A DNA stretch of 64,000 bases from Bacteroidales bacterium (GCA_003249255.1 QKJP01000008.1:62001-126000); one strand, 5' to 3'. Positions 9,497-18,972 are shown, counted from the first letter of the stretch. Numbers and translations are program-made. The notes: generated from the sequence alone by a model not told the origin.

Positions 9497-10339
9497 TTAT
9501 AATCTTACAATGTTTATGGAATTGTTTAATTTTGCTGCCAAACCGCCTCTATAAGTGCCGCTTACCGTCATGGTATTTGGGTATGCCGAAGATGAAGCTA
9601 AGGCGATGTAATTTTCATTTACAAAAATACCTTCACTAGGGTCAATTCCGATCCACCCAACGCCCGGGATAAAAATTTCAATCCAGGCATGTAATTCAAA
9701 TCCCTCAGTGGGGTTGTGAATAAAATAATAGCCGCTAACGAATCGACTTGCTATTCCCATACTTCTAAATAAGTGTATTAACATCCATGCCAAATCTCTG
9801 CACGAACCTTTTTGGGTTTTAAATGTGTCGTTTGGGTGATGGGGATCACCTTTGTGCCTTTTTTCTTTTTCGAATTCAGAAAATGTATTGCGGATGACAA
9901 TGCTTATAAAGTCAATTATTTGTCCATGTGTTTCATGCATTGATTGTTTCCCAAATTGCAGAAGTTCATCCGATAAGTTTTCGTGGATTAAATAGATGCT
10001 TAATAAGTTTTTTATTTCGTTATCATATATAAAAGGTAAGGTGAGGTAATTGTCAGGGTAGATGATGAAATCAAATGGATTAAAGGGTGTCGATTCAATG
10101 ATTGACGTAGTGGTGATATTTAGTTTATCGGTGGGTTGATTAAACCAACAAAACTGAATGTGGTTATTTTCAGCATCAAGATATTCATTTAAGCCAATGG
10201 GAGTAGGAGAGATCTCAATTTGGTAGGACGAAACATGAACTGTCTTATTACTTTTAGGCCTGAAGCGAAAGTAATGAGGTTCAAGAAATACTTTATCAGT
10301 AAAGCAATAATTAGTGCTATGTGTAATTTGTAAAAGCAT
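9497..10339 (-). CDS. Transglutaminase-like cysteine protease/amidase, last gene of the Anbu cassette
   Basis: A 280-residue protein with a Transglut_N-type beta domain (about 1-130; QITHSTNYCFTDKVFLEPHY) followed by a transglutaminase core. A complete Cys-His-Asp triad is visible: Cys180 in KGSCRDLAW, His217 in ELHAWIEIF and Asp233 in GIDPSEG. Bacterial members of this group are thought to act as peptidases or amidases rather than as crosslinkers. No signal peptide is present, so it is cytoplasmic. Its ATG shares one base with the stop of the Anbu gene (TAATG), indicating translational coupling. It is the last gene of the ATP-grasp/alpha-E/Anbu operon and presumably acts on the same substrate. 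Confidence 0.9.
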   Translation of the reverse strand: MLLQITHSTNYCFTDKVFLEPHYFRFRPKSNKTVHVSSYQIEISPTPIGLNEYLDAENNHIQFCWFNQPTDKLNITTTSIIESTPFNPFDFIIYPDNYLTLPFIYDNEIKNLLSIYLIHENLSDELLQFGKQSMHETHGQIIDFISIVIRNTFSEFEKEKRHKGDPHHPNDTFKTQKGSCRDLAWMLIHLFRSMGIASRFVSGYYFIHNPTEGFELHAWIEIFIPGVGWIGIDPSEGIFVNENYIALASSSAYPNTMTVSGTYRGGLAAKLNNSINIVRL

Positions 10340-11100
10340 TAGTATACGTTATCCGTTTTTGGGGGTGGGATTATTTTTTTTTCGTTTTCAAATATTTTAT
10401 CCAACCAATCATCCGGCATGCTTGAGATAGAATCGCTTAATAATTCATTCCATTTTCTTGAAAGCATTCTGAGTTCATCTTTTTTATACCTCTTCTCTAT
10501 AATGGAAAAGGAATCTTTGGTGTAATACACAACATCAATGGGGTAGTCAACATCATTGGCACTAATGCGAGTGGCATCAAAAGATAAAAACCCTGCTTTT
10601 AAGGCAAATTTTAATGACGAGTCATACTTTATTGCTCTGTCTAAAATAGGTTTACCGTAGCCTTTGTTGCCAATGATTACAAAAGGTGAACCTTCTCCAA
10701 TTTCAACCCAGTTTCCTTCGGGGTAGAGTAAATAGAGCTTGTGTTCTTCATCATCTTGCAGCTGACCTCCTACAATGGAAAAAAGGTTAAAGCTTAAACC
10801 TGCTTCGGCCAATGAGGTCTTATCTTCTGCTGCTGTTCTTTTTACCTGCTCGGCAAAGGCATTTACAGCTTTATAGAGTTTATTGTATGTTTTGTCTTGT
10901 TCCTCAATAATTTCTTTAAAATAGGTGATGGCTTTATCGCGTACAGAGCGTAATCCTGAGGTCATAATAAAAAACGAATGTAAGTCTTTATTTACAGTAA
11001 AGACTTTCTTCGCTCTCGTAGTTTCACTTCCTGAAGTAATTAAATTGTCGGAAATACCTACAATACCTGCACCCACTTTAATTCCTAAACAATAAGTCAT
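10339..11100 (-). CDS. Anbu, proteasome-like peptidase
   Basis: Ancestral-type beta-subunit peptidase of the Ntn-hydrolase fold, related to HslV and proteasome beta subunits. The start is ATG 11100, giving MTYCLGIKVGAGIVG. Removal of Met exposes Thr2, the expected catalytic nucleophile. A longer reading to 11175 adds 25 residues, overlaps the upstream gene and would bury the nucleophile, so it is rejected. SDNLITSGSETTRAKK and FSIVGGQLQ match the Anbu family, and the 253-residue length is typical. It begins 10 bp after the alpha-E gene. The invariable company of ATP-grasp, alpha-E and transglutaminase genes implies a role in making or trimming a peptide-like product. Confidence 0.92.
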   Translation of the reverse strand: MTYCLGIKVGAGIVGISDNLITSGSETTRAKKVFTVNKDLHSFFIMTSGLRSVRDKAITYFKEIIEEQDKTYNKLYKAVNAFAEQVKRTAAEDKTSLAEAGLSFNLFSIVGGQLQDDEEHKLYLLYPEGNWVEIGEGSPFVIIGNKGYGKPILDRAIKYDSSLKFALKAGFLSFDATRISANDVDYPIDVVYYTKDSFSIIEKRYKKDELRMLSRKWNELLSDSISSMPDDWLDKIFENEKKIIPPPKTDNVY

Positions 11101-11110
11101 AATCTTATAA

Positions 11111-12073
11111 TTAGCTGTTGTTAATAATATTTTCAATGGAAAAGAAAGTTTCGAAAATAGCTGTCGAAACATCATTTAGTTTGATTTGAAAATCATCCAG
11201 ATATTCGTGTAAACCAATCTTGAAAATCTCATAAATATCAGTGTACTCCAATTGCGATTTTAAAAGTCCTAATTTCTTTTCGGCCAGATTAGTATAACCT
11301 TCCGGACTACCAGTAATGGTGTGCAAAGATTGCTCAGCGTGCATCAGGCAACTTAAAACAGACCTTGGAAAAGCTTTATTTAGCATTAAAAATTCCGAAA
11401 TATCAGAAGGACTCAGTTTGCCGTATTGCTTGCGGTACATGTCAATGGCGCTTACCGATTTTAGTAATGCAGCCCACTGAACTAAATCAATAGGCGACCC
11501 AACAGCTTCAGTGTTGGGTAGTAAAATGTGGTACTTCACATCCAACACACGTGATGTTTTATCAGCTCTTTCAATTAATTGACCAATTTTGCCAAAGTGC
11601 CATCCATCGGTTCTTGAGATGGTGGCATCAAAAATGCCATAAAGCAATTGGCAACCAGTCTTTATTTCGGTAAAATACGCTCTGGGATCTTTTTTTTGCC
11701 ACACCTTTTTCTCACGTCCATCTTTTACAAAATAGTAAAGCTTGTTTATTTGCTCCCAGACTTCTTTCGTTATTTCCGGGCGAATGTGACGGGCATTGCT
11801 GCGTGCATTTACAATAGAACTATAAATCGAATTAGGGTTTTGATCGTCAAATCCTAAAAAATAGATGACTTTCTTTTTTTCTGCATTTTCATACAAGCTT
11901 TCGAATAATTCCCCATCTCCGGTAGTGAGTATTAAGGGTTTCCATTGCTCGTTTACATGAGGTGGTAATTCTAACGAAAGGTTAAAATTAACATCCATAA
12001 ACCGGGCATAGTTTTCGGCTCTTTCAATATATCTGTTCATCCAATAAATGGAATCGGCTACTCTGCTTAGCAT
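11111..12073 (-). CDS. Alpha-E domain protein (DUF403)
   Basis: A 320-residue, largely helical, acidic cytoplasmic protein of the alpha-E family. The N terminus MLSRVADSIYWMNRYIERAE is the family signature. The family has no proven activity; comparative genomics places it with circularly permuted ATP-grasp ligases and predicts a role in the same peptide-forming reaction. Here it lies between the ATP-grasp gene (12 bp upstream) and the Anbu gene (10 bp downstream), so the three are one transcript. No unusual features were seen. Confidence 0.93.
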   Translation of the reverse strand: MLSRVADSIYWMNRYIERAENYARFMDVNFNLSLELPPHVNEQWKPLILTTGDGELFESLYENAEKKKVIYFLGFDDQNPNSIYSSIVNARSNARHIRPEITKEVWEQINKLYYFVKDGREKKVWQKKDPRAYFTEIKTGCQLLYGIFDATISRTDGWHFGKIGQLIERADKTSRVLDVKYHILLPNTEAVGSPIDLVQWAALLKSVSAIDMYRKQYGKLSPSDISEFLMLNKAFPRSVLSCLMHAEQSLHTITGSPEGYTNLAEKKLGLLKSQLEYTDIYEIFKIGLHEYLDDFQIKLNDVSTAIFETFFSIENIINNS

Positions 12074-12085
12074 GACTCTTTAATT

Positions 12086-13525
12086 TTATTGATTATCCAA
12101 AACCCAGGTGTCTTTACTGCCTCCTCCTTGAGAAGAATTTACGATTAATGAATCTTTCTTTAAAGCCACCCGAGTTAGTGCACCCGGAATGATTTTAATT
12201 TCTTTACCATATAAAACATAAGGTCTTAAATCAACATGGCGTCCTTCGATTGTACCTTCGTTCAGTGTGGGAACACGAGACAGGTTTATGACGGGTTGTG
12301 CTATGTAGTTTCGAGGATTTTTTTTGATTTTTTCTGCAAATTCTTCCTGTTCTTTTTTGGTGGATTTTGGACCAATTAGCATCCCATAACCACCTGAAGC
12401 ATCGGTTTGTTTAATCACTAAATTAGGAATATTGTTGATCACATAGTTAAAATCTTCCGGTTCGTCGCATAGATAGGTTTTTACATTGGGGATGATCGCT
12501 TCTTCGTTAAGATAGTATTTGATGATGCGCGGAACATAGGCATATATGGCTTTATCATCAGCCACACCCGTGCCGGGAGCATTTACCAGAACTACGTTTC
12601 CTTGTTGATAAGCTTTAAACAATCCGGGTGTTCCCAGTAATGAATCCTTCTTAAAAGTAGTCGGGTCGAGGTAAGAATCATCCACTCTTCGGTAGATCAC
12701 ATCAACCCGTTGTAAGCCCTTAGTGGTAACCATGTACACCAAATCATTTTTTACCACCAGGTCTCTGCCTTCTACCAGTTCAGCGCCCATTTGCTGGGCT
12801 AAATAGGCATGTTCAAAATAAGCAGAATTGTATATGCCGGGGGTTAATACTGCAATGGTTGCCGGGGTTACCGGTGAGAGTGATTCCAGCATGTCACGCA
12901 AATGATGGGTATAATTTGACACCGGGTTAACACGTAGTTTTTCAAATAATTCGGGAAAAGTTCGCTTAAGTATTTCACGGTTTTCTAACATATAGGATAC
13001 GCCTGAAGGGCAACGAAGATTATCTTCCAAAACATAAAAATTGCCGTCTTCACCTCTTATAATATCCGTACCGGTAATGTGACACCAAACCTTATTCGGA
13101 GGTTTTAGGCCTTTGCACTGAGGTAAATAGGTTGTACTTGAAAAAACAAGCTCAGCCGGAATGATCTTATCTTTTAATATTTTTTGCTCGTTATAAATAT
13201 CATGGATAAAGAGATTTAGAGCTTCAATGCGCTGTTTTAGGCCTCTTTCAAGAATTTCCCAATCTTTAGTCGGAATAATACGTGGGATAATGTCTAAATG
13301 TAGTATTCTTTCAATGCCTTGATTATCGGAATATACATTAAAAGTCATTCCTGTTGAAAGTTGAGCTCTGTCTGTGGAATGCTGCAGAAAGTTAAGTTTT
13401 CTCCAGCCCATTTTTTGAAGTCGCTCGCTAAATAATTTGTAATGTTTTTTAATGCCATTATTAGCACCAAACATCTCATCAAAAAAACCGTTTTGTTCGT
13501 AGGAGTCAAAGTTGATTTTAGACAT
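12086..13525 (-). CDS. Circularly permuted type 2 ATP-grasp ligase (DUF404/DUF407)
   Basis: A predicted amide-bond-forming ligase and the first gene of the four-gene cassette. The 479-residue product contains the family's NEQKILKDKIIPAEL segment near residue 110 and an FYVLEDNLRCPSGVSYMLEN segment. Further conserved blocks are VKQTDASGGYGMLIGP (ATP-grasp lysine loop, about residue 380) and EGRHVDLRPYVLYGKEI near the C terminus. It lacks a signal peptide. The substrate is unknown. Together with alpha-E, Anbu and transglutaminase it forms a module predicted to synthesise, ligate and process a small peptide. It is divergent from the MscS gene across a 315-bp intergenic region. Confidence 0.92.
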   Translation of the reverse strand: MSKINFDSYEQNGFFDEMFGANNGIKKHYKLFSERLQKMGWRKLNFLQHSTDRAQLSTGMTFNVYSDNQGIERILHLDIIPRIIPTKDWEILERGLKQRIEALNLFIHDIYNEQKILKDKIIPAELVFSSTTYLPQCKGLKPPNKVWCHITGTDIIRGEDGNFYVLEDNLRCPSGVSYMLENREILKRTFPELFEKLRVNPVSNYTHHLRDMLESLSPVTPATIAVLTPGIYNSAYFEHAYLAQQMGAELVEGRDLVVKNDLVYMVTTKGLQRVDVIYRRVDDSYLDPTTFKKDSLLGTPGLFKAYQQGNVVLVNAPGTGVADDKAIYAYVPRIIKYYLNEEAIIPNVKTYLCDEPEDFNYVINNIPNLVIKQTDASGGYGMLIGPKSTKKEQEEFAEKIKKNPRNYIAQPVINLSRVPTLNEGTIEGRHVDLRPYVLYGKEIKIIPGALTRVALKKDSLIVNSSQGGGSKDTWVLDNQ

Positions 13526-13840
13526 TTTTTGTTGGTTTAAATTAGGAATTGGGAAAAAGCGTTCCTTTTTCTTACGACCTTTTAATAAGATTGTAAGTCA
13601 CCTTAATCAGAAACTTTGCTGCTGATTAAATTTACGTAATAAATGGTAGAAAATAAACCTATAATGTTCATTGTCAATAAAGATATGAGAGATCGGTTCA
13701 AATACTGACTTGGGATAAATTCATGATTAAACTTTTATTTAGAAAAAAATATCAGTTATATTAATCTTTGGGTGTAAAATATTATTGCTCTAAATGAATT
13801 AGATCTGAGATTGAATTTTAACTCTGTAAGCCAATCTATT
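13526..13840. other. Divergent promoter region, ATP-grasp cassette versus MscS
   Basis: 315 bp separating divergent genes. A short dispersed inverted repeat, CTTAC near 13571 and GTAAG near 13592, is visible. The DNA is AT-rich. No clear TAnnTTTG box was identified, and no small gene is supported. Confidence 0.45.
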
Positions 13841-15712
13841 ATGACGAAAACTTGTTACATCAGTATACAATTCCTTTTTCTGTTAATTGTTACATTATCA
13901 GTAAATGCTCAAACTGTTTCAACAACCCAGAATGTTGTAGATACTTCAAATAATACAGCCGATAAAGCGGTGAAACTCTTGCTAAAATCTGATTCTATTG
14001 CCATAGCCGATTCGATTAATGCAGTTGTATTGCAGCGTCAACTTGAGGAATTAAAAAGTTTTGAGCGTTCAAAGCGCCTAAAAATTGAGCGGGAACTTGC
14101 CGAAATCAAAGAAAAGGATTCCATCAGGCAGATGAAAATGATCGAAGAAGTAAAGCGTTTAAAAAATAAGTCTACCGGTTATCCAGTACTAGTTCATAAA
14201 GATACTTTGTTCTTTGTGTATACTAAGATTGGTGCTTTAACAGCTGAAGAAAGAGCTCGAATCATTAATGAACGCCTTAAGGAACTTTACCGGTCTTTTT
14301 TACTTCAATCAGATTCGATAATACTGGAGCATAATGGTCAAAATGCCGAATTGTATTTTAAAGATAAAATTTTACTGAGTATAACCGAATTAGATGAATT
14401 ATGGTTTGAGAAAACTAAAACAGAAATCGCATCAGAATATAAGTCCTTAATAACAAGCGATATTGCGGTATATAAAAAAGATAGGAGTCTGCTTAAGACG
14501 GTTAAAGAAATAGGCTTGGCTTTAGTGGTTATTCTTATTCAGTGGGCTTTAATAAAAGCTTTAAATGTGTTTTTTAAGCTTCGGATAAATACCTACATAG
14601 AACTCAAGAAAACGCGGTGGTTTAAGGGGGTTAAATTCAGAAACCAGGAAATTATTAATCAAGAAAAACAAACTGCCGCAGCTTTGTTTCTGGCCAAAAT
14701 TATCAGGCTTTCGGTTATTACTATTTTGCTGTATCTCTCAATTCCTATACTTTTTTCTATTTTTCCACCAACGCAACGCCTGGCCGAAGTACTATTTGGA
14801 TACATCTTAAGTCCGGTAAGGCGAATTGCAGCGTCTGTATTGGGTTATATTCCTGAGTTAATAACCATTGGAGTTATCATAACCATTGTGAGGTACGTTT
14901 TGAAAGTGATCAACTATTTGGCTCTGGAAATAGGGAATGAAAAAATTACCATCCCAGGTTTTTTTCCGGAATGGGCTAAGCCGAGTTATAACATCATTAA
15001 AATGTTAATTCTGGCATTTATGTTTGTGGTGATTTTCCCTTATTTGCCCGGTTCTGATTCTGAAATTTTTAAAGGTGTATCGGTTTTTATCGGGATTGTA
15101 TTTTCATTGGGTTCCACCTCAATTATTGGGAATATGATTGCCGGATTGGTGATTACATACATGCGTCCCTTTAAAATTGGTGATCGCATTAAAATAGGAG
15201 AGGTCACCGGAAATGTGGTTGAAAAAACAGCTTTTGTAACACGTATCAGAACGCCCAAAAAGGAGTTTATAACCATCCCCAACTCCAACATCTTATCATC
15301 TAACGTAATTAATTATAGTAATTCTAAACAACAAGGAGGATTGGTGGTTCATACGACGGTTACCATTGGTTATGATGTACCGTGGCGACAAGTTCATCAA
15401 ATCTTAATAAATGCCGCCAAAAAAACCTCTAACCTCAATTTAGAGATTGCACCTTTTGTGCTGCAAACCAGCCTGGATGATTTTTATGTGTCTTACCAGT
15501 TAAATGCCCACACCAACGAGCCGGATAAACAACCGGCTATTTACAGCGAGTTACATCAAAACATTCAGGATGGTTTTAATGAACAGGGCATAGAGATTTT
15601 GTCGCCTCATTACCGGGCAGCTCGGGATGGAAACGCCATGGCTGTTCCTAAAGATTATCTGCCTGATGAATATTCTTCTCCCGCTTTTAAAATCAAAAAT
15701 GAAAAGGAATAA
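13841..15712 (+). CDS. MscS-family mechanosensitive channel with periplasmic N-terminal domain
   Basis: A 623-residue inner-membrane channel that should release solutes on hypo-osmotic shock. The start chosen is ATG 13841, giving MTKTCYISIQFLFLLIVTLS; an upstream TTG would add ten residues before the signal sequence. A cleavable signal is followed by a charged helical, coiled-coil-prone periplasmic segment (about 55-210, rich in ERELAEIKEKDS-type sequence). Several membrane helices (about 225-420) come next, then the MscS pore/beta domain with SLGSTSIIGNMIAGLVITYM and FKIGDRIKIGEVTGNV, and finally the cytoplasmic alpha/beta domain. This architecture is common in Bacteroidota. It is probably monocistronic. 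Confidence 0.92.
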   Translation: MTKTCYISIQFLFLLIVTLSVNAQTVSTTQNVVDTSNNTADKAVKLLLKSDSIAIADSINAVVLQRQLEELKSFERSKRLKIERELAEIKEKDSIRQMKMIEEVKRLKNKSTGYPVLVHKDTLFFVYTKIGALTAEERARIINERLKELYRSFLLQSDSIILEHNGQNAELYFKDKILLSITELDELWFEKTKTEIASEYKSLITSDIAVYKKDRSLLKTVKEIGLALVVILIQWALIKALNVFFKLRINTYIELKKTRWFKGVKFRNQEIINQEKQTAAALFLAKIIRLSVITILLYLSIPILFSIFPPTQRLAEVLFGYILSPVRRIAASVLGYIPELITIGVIITIVRYVLKVINYLALEIGNEKITIPGFFPEWAKPSYNIIKMLILAFMFVVIFPYLPGSDSEIFKGVSVFIGIVFSLGSTSIIGNMIAGLVITYMRPFKIGDRIKIGEVTGNVVEKTAFVTRIRTPKKEFITIPNSNILSSNVINYSNSKQQGGLVVHTTVTIGYDVPWRQVHQILINAAKKTSNLNLEIAPFVLQTSLDDFYVSYQLNAHTNEPDKQPAIYSELHQNIQDGFNEQGIEILSPHYRAARDGNAMAVPKDYLPDEYSSPAFKIKNEKE

Positions 15713-15831
15713 TGAATGATTTTAATGCACAAGAAGAGCTATGGTCATTTAGTTTTCTGAATGTCCGGCTTTATTCAATATGAAAAATTATTGATTTGAC
15801 GTCAAAAATAATATCAACACACAAGTGCAGA

Positions 15832-15850
15832 CCTGCCAGATTCAGGCAGG
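15832..15850. repeat. Small hairpin inside dispersed-repeat-like intergenic DNA
   Basis: CCTGCC and GGCAGG arms surround a 7-nt loop. The following bases to about 15915 contain CACAGAGT, ACTCTGTG and CCTTTGTGTTT text of a kind that recurs in Bacteroidota intergenic DNA. It may serve as a weak terminator between the convergent MscS and ATP-cone genes. Confidence 0.4.
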
Positions 15851-15942
15851 GGGACACAGAGTATTATCGTTATACTCTATTTAAACTCTGTGCTTTTGTG
15901 CCTTTGTGTTTAAACGATTGTGCGTAAAACGGAGATGCTATT

Positions 15943-16791
15943 TTAGTTTTTTAGTAAATCATCTAACTCTTTTAACACTAATTCTTTTTCAGAGTTAGTC
16001 AGACCTACTGTATTAAGAAAAGCTTCATTATCCCTTAACTGTTTGCATGTTACAAGGCCTTCGTTGAGGCATTTCTGAATGTTTTCAGATGAGATGCTGG
16101 TTAATATTGACACCGGGTAAAGGTTATATTTTTCAACTAAATCCTTTAGACCTTCGCCGGCAGGATAATCCCAACCCAATAACTTTAAACCTTTGCACTT
16201 TCCATAGTTTTCAGAATCTTTTGAGAAACGGGTATTGGTCACTACCCAAGTGTGAAAGTTAAAGTTTTGATATTTTGCTAATGTTTTTTTCCGCTCAACA
16301 ATATCGTTTACTCTAGAGTTGACATACAACGGGACTTGAATACTAATGTGATTTCCTTGTTCTTGCCTGTATTTGCATTCTACAATGTGCTGAGTTTGGT
16401 CTTTGGTGGCAATCACATCCATTTCGTGAGAAATACAGCAACCTTGTAAAATGACGCCGGTTTGGCATTCAAAACCTTGTCTTTGAAACAATTCGCCAAT
16501 TAATTTTTCAAAAGGATATCCCGATGTTCCCAGATCAAGAAAAGCATTTTTGAGTCTGTATTTAAGATGAGTAACCGTATCGTTTTCTCTTAACAATGAA
16601 AATGCCTTCGAATAAATCTCTTTGGTTGTAATTCCGGGTACAATCCATTCGTAAATAGAATCTGAAATTTGAGAAATAATAGTCTCAGAAGCTCCTGCTT
16701 TACGTAATGAATATTCCAGTTTTTTTAAATCGAATAATTCAGTTTCTCCTGATGCTTTGGTGATAAGTATATTTTCGTTAATGTTTTTCAT
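15943..16791 (-). CDS. ATP-cone domain fused to a PD-(D/E)XK nuclease-like domain
   Basis: A 282-residue cytoplasmic protein. Residues about 8-90 form an ATP-cone, the nucleotide-sensing domain of ribonucleotide reductases and NrdR (ITKASGETELFDLKKLEYSL). Residues about 95-205 resemble Mrr-type restriction endonucleases, with a likely catalytic core HEMDVIAT ... HIVECKYR (E/D-x-D, then ExK). The C-terminal 60 residues look like a helix-hairpin-helix region. The combination suggests a nuclease controlled by nucleotide level. No ribonucleotide reductase or restriction-methylase gene is adjacent. The family is known in Bacteroidota, but its function is uncharacterised as far as I know. Confidence 0.75.
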   Translation of the reverse strand: MKNINENILITKASGETELFDLKKLEYSLRKAGASETIISQISDSIYEWIVPGITTKEIYSKAFSLLRENDTVTHLKYRLKNAFLDLGTSGYPFEKLIGELFQRQGFECQTGVILQGCCISHEMDVIATKDQTQHIVECKYRQEQGNHISIQVPLYVNSRVNDIVERKKTLAKYQNFNFHTWVVTNTRFSKDSENYGKCKGLKLLGWDYPAGEGLKDLVEKYNLYPVSILTSISSENIQKCLNEGLVTCKQLRDNEAFLNTVGLTNSEKELVLKELDDLLKN

Positions 16792-16892
16792 TTATAAAAA
16801 ATCAATGTGGTTAATTGAGCCTGCAAAATTAAGACTTTAGGCACAAATACGAATCTTGGTTCGGATAGTTTCAGGAGTTCGAGGATAAAAAA

Positions 16893-16924
16893 AACTCCGC
16901 TATCTTATTTAGAATTGCGGAGTT
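16893..16924 (-). terminator. Rho-independent terminator of the GNAT/ATP-grasp gene
   Basis: Stem AACTCCGC / GCGGAGTT with a 16-nt loop, followed on the minus strand by a run of eight T. It lies 20 bp beyond the stop of the gene at 16945. It shares AACTCCGCAATTCTA with the terminator at 1673-1701. Confidence 0.75.
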
Positions 16925-16944
16925 ATTAGGAATTAACCTAAATA

Positions 16945-18900
16945 TTAACTGATGGAAAAGTTAATCTTATCAATGTTTTTGGCCAGTTCAATGCGCTTTA
17001 TGAAGGAATCAATGACTAAATCGTAAAGTTTATCGTTTAGCACCTGATCTTCTACACCATAGTCCAAATTTGGATTGTCGTTTACTTCAACCACATACAC
17101 GGCGTTATTCACTTGCTTTAAATCTACCCCATACAATCCATCGCCAACAAGAGCTGCAGCTTTTAGCGCTGTATTAACAATGTTTGCAGGCACTTCTTCG
17201 ATAGCAATGGTTTCATGTGCGCCGGTTTTATCTTCTTTATCACTCTCCCAATGATAGATTTGCCAATGGTTTTCACTCATGAAATATTTACAGGCAAAGA
17301 TGGCCCGGTTGTCCAAAATTCCAATTCGCCAATCGAAATCAGAATAGAGAAACTCCTGGCAAATCAGCATATCTGAGACTTTAAACAATTTGTTGATTTC
17401 AAATATAGCTTCTTCTTTCGTGTCAACTTTGATTACCCCCAATGAAAAGGCACTATCCGGTTGTTTAATAACCATCGGAAAATTCATGTTGTCTAATTGC
17501 TTATCTCGAAAGAAGTTTTTGGTTAATATCTCGGTATTAGGGGTTTTTATTTTATGCTTTTTAAAGAGTTCATTCTGATATATTTTATTCGAACAACGTA
17601 AAATAGACCAGGGGTCATCCAGTACAACTAATCCTTCAGCATATGCCAGTCTTGATATTTCGTAGGTATGATGATTAACATTGGTTGTTTCACGTATAAA
17701 TAAAGCATCAAATTCATTGATTTTATTGGTGTCCGACTTGGTAATTAGCTCGGTATAAACTCCCTTTTTATTGGCTGCTTTTTTAAGTTTTTGTAAGGCT
17801 TCTATATTAGATGGTGGATGTTCCTCATTGGGATTTACCAAAATGGCTAAATCATATTTATAATTTGTTAACCGAGGTCTGTTATGTCTTTTTTTACTGA
17901 AAAAGGTCTCTGCATATTGAAACATTAATTTTTCTTCATCAATGTTTAAATGACTCATGGTTAATATTTTAATGTCCTTTATTAGCCATTTGTCAGATTT
18001 GATGAAATTCACTTTAAAAAGAGGTGCTTCAAACAGCTGGTAGAGTTTCGATGCTAATGTTTTACAGCCCTTTTGGTTACATTGTCCCCAGAAAATATTG
18101 ATGGAAAAACTCTTTTCTTTTTGTTTCTCCAGACTTTGATTAATCAACTCATCTATATCAAAAGTCGCTGATTTAATAACGTTTATAATCTTTAAGTCTC
18201 TCAGTGTCGTATTGTTTGGGATAACCCGTTGGCCACGAGCTGAAGCCAATAAAGAAACATAATAACCATAGCTTTGATATTTGTAGGAACTACAAAGGTT
18301 AAAAATGCGATAGTCTGTCCGGTTCTGGTAATCCGGATTATTAATGTATTCTTTAACAGAAATAATATTGGCATTTACACGCGTGTTTTTCCAAACAAAC
18401 GGACGGTTGAGAACAATAATATTTTGCAAAGGCTTTGGGGAAGAGGAGTCTTTCAAAATCAACTCCATTTTTAACGCATCCTGTCCCTCAGAATAATAAT
18501 TGTTAAGAGTCTCGATGCATTTAAAATTATGGGATTGGTACCAGGCAATTAATTTTGAATTTTGGGCATTTACTTCCAGCGTAATTCTGTTAAAATTTTC
18601 TTTTTGTGCACGGTCGTAAATGAGCGAAAGCACTTTCGAGCCAATTCCCTGATTTTGATAGGCCGGGGATATAGCGATGGAATAAATGCGTAAGGTATGT
18701 TTATATTCATAAAGTATGCAAGAGCCAATAAATTCTTGCGTACAGGCAGCTTCTATAAGAAATACTTTTTGAAATTGGCTGCTTATGGCGTGTTTTATGT
18801 TTTTCTCGGAATTACGCTGGAAAACCGGAAAGCACTCTTCTTCGAGAGTACAAATAAAGGTCAAATCCTCAGGATTTGCTTCGCGAATTTTAATTTCCAT
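16945..18900 (-). CDS. GNAT acetyltransferase fused to a RimK-like ATP-grasp ligase
   Basis: A 651-residue cytoplasmic fusion. Residues about 1-150 are a GNAT domain with the acetyl-CoA loop of the type NQGIGSKVLSLIYDRA. Residues about 165-340 match the domain that precedes RimK-like ligases (RLAN type). Residues about 420-640 are an ATP-grasp fold (FPMVIKQPDSAFSLGVIKVD ... GVDLKQVNNAVYVVEVNDNP). The last block has the E-x-N metal site typical of RimK. RimK enzymes add amino acids to a peptide C terminus, and GNAT domains acylate amines, so it may build and cap a small peptide or tail a protein. The 44-residue peptide gene just upstream on the same strand is a candidate substrate (inference). 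Confidence 0.85.
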   Translation of the reverse strand: MEIKIREANPEDLTFICTLEEECFPVFQRNSEKNIKHAISSQFQKVFLIEAACTQEFIGSCILYEYKHTLRIYSIAISPAYQNQGIGSKVLSLIYDRAQKENFNRITLEVNAQNSKLIAWYQSHNFKCIETLNNYYSEGQDALKMELILKDSSSPKPLQNIIVLNRPFVWKNTRVNANIISVKEYINNPDYQNRTDYRIFNLCSSYKYQSYGYYVSLLASARGQRVIPNNTTLRDLKIINVIKSATFDIDELINQSLEKQKEKSFSINIFWGQCNQKGCKTLASKLYQLFEAPLFKVNFIKSDKWLIKDIKILTMSHLNIDEEKLMFQYAETFFSKKRHNRPRLTNYKYDLAILVNPNEEHPPSNIEALQKLKKAANKKGVYTELITKSDTNKINEFDALFIRETTNVNHHTYEISRLAYAEGLVVLDDPWSILRCSNKIYQNELFKKHKIKTPNTEILTKNFFRDKQLDNMNFPMVIKQPDSAFSLGVIKVDTKEEAIFEINKLFKVSDMLICQEFLYSDFDWRIGILDNRAIFACKYFMSENHWQIYHWESDKEDKTGAHETIAIEEVPANIVNTALKAAALVGDGLYGVDLKQVNNAVYVVEVNDNPNLDYGVEDQVLNDKLYDLVIDSFIKRIELAKNIDKINFSIS

Positions 18901-18937
18901 TTTTACTGTTGTGCGATTTAAGCCGGTGTTTATTGGA

Positions 18938-18972
18938 CAAAACCGGTCACTTTGATAGGATAACCGGTTTTG
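18938..18972. promoter_or_regulatory. 10-bp inverted repeat before the GNAT/ATP-grasp gene
   Basis: CAAAACCGGT and ACCGGTTTTG are perfect complements with a 15-nt spacer, 38 bp upstream of the ligase start and downstream of the small-peptide gene. No T run follows on the minus strand, so an operator or leader hairpin is more likely than a terminator. Confidence 0.5.

Noticed and set aside
11101-11175. Longer N terminus for Anbu
   Set aside because: Would overlap the alpha-E gene and prevent exposure of the N-terminal Thr nucleophile.
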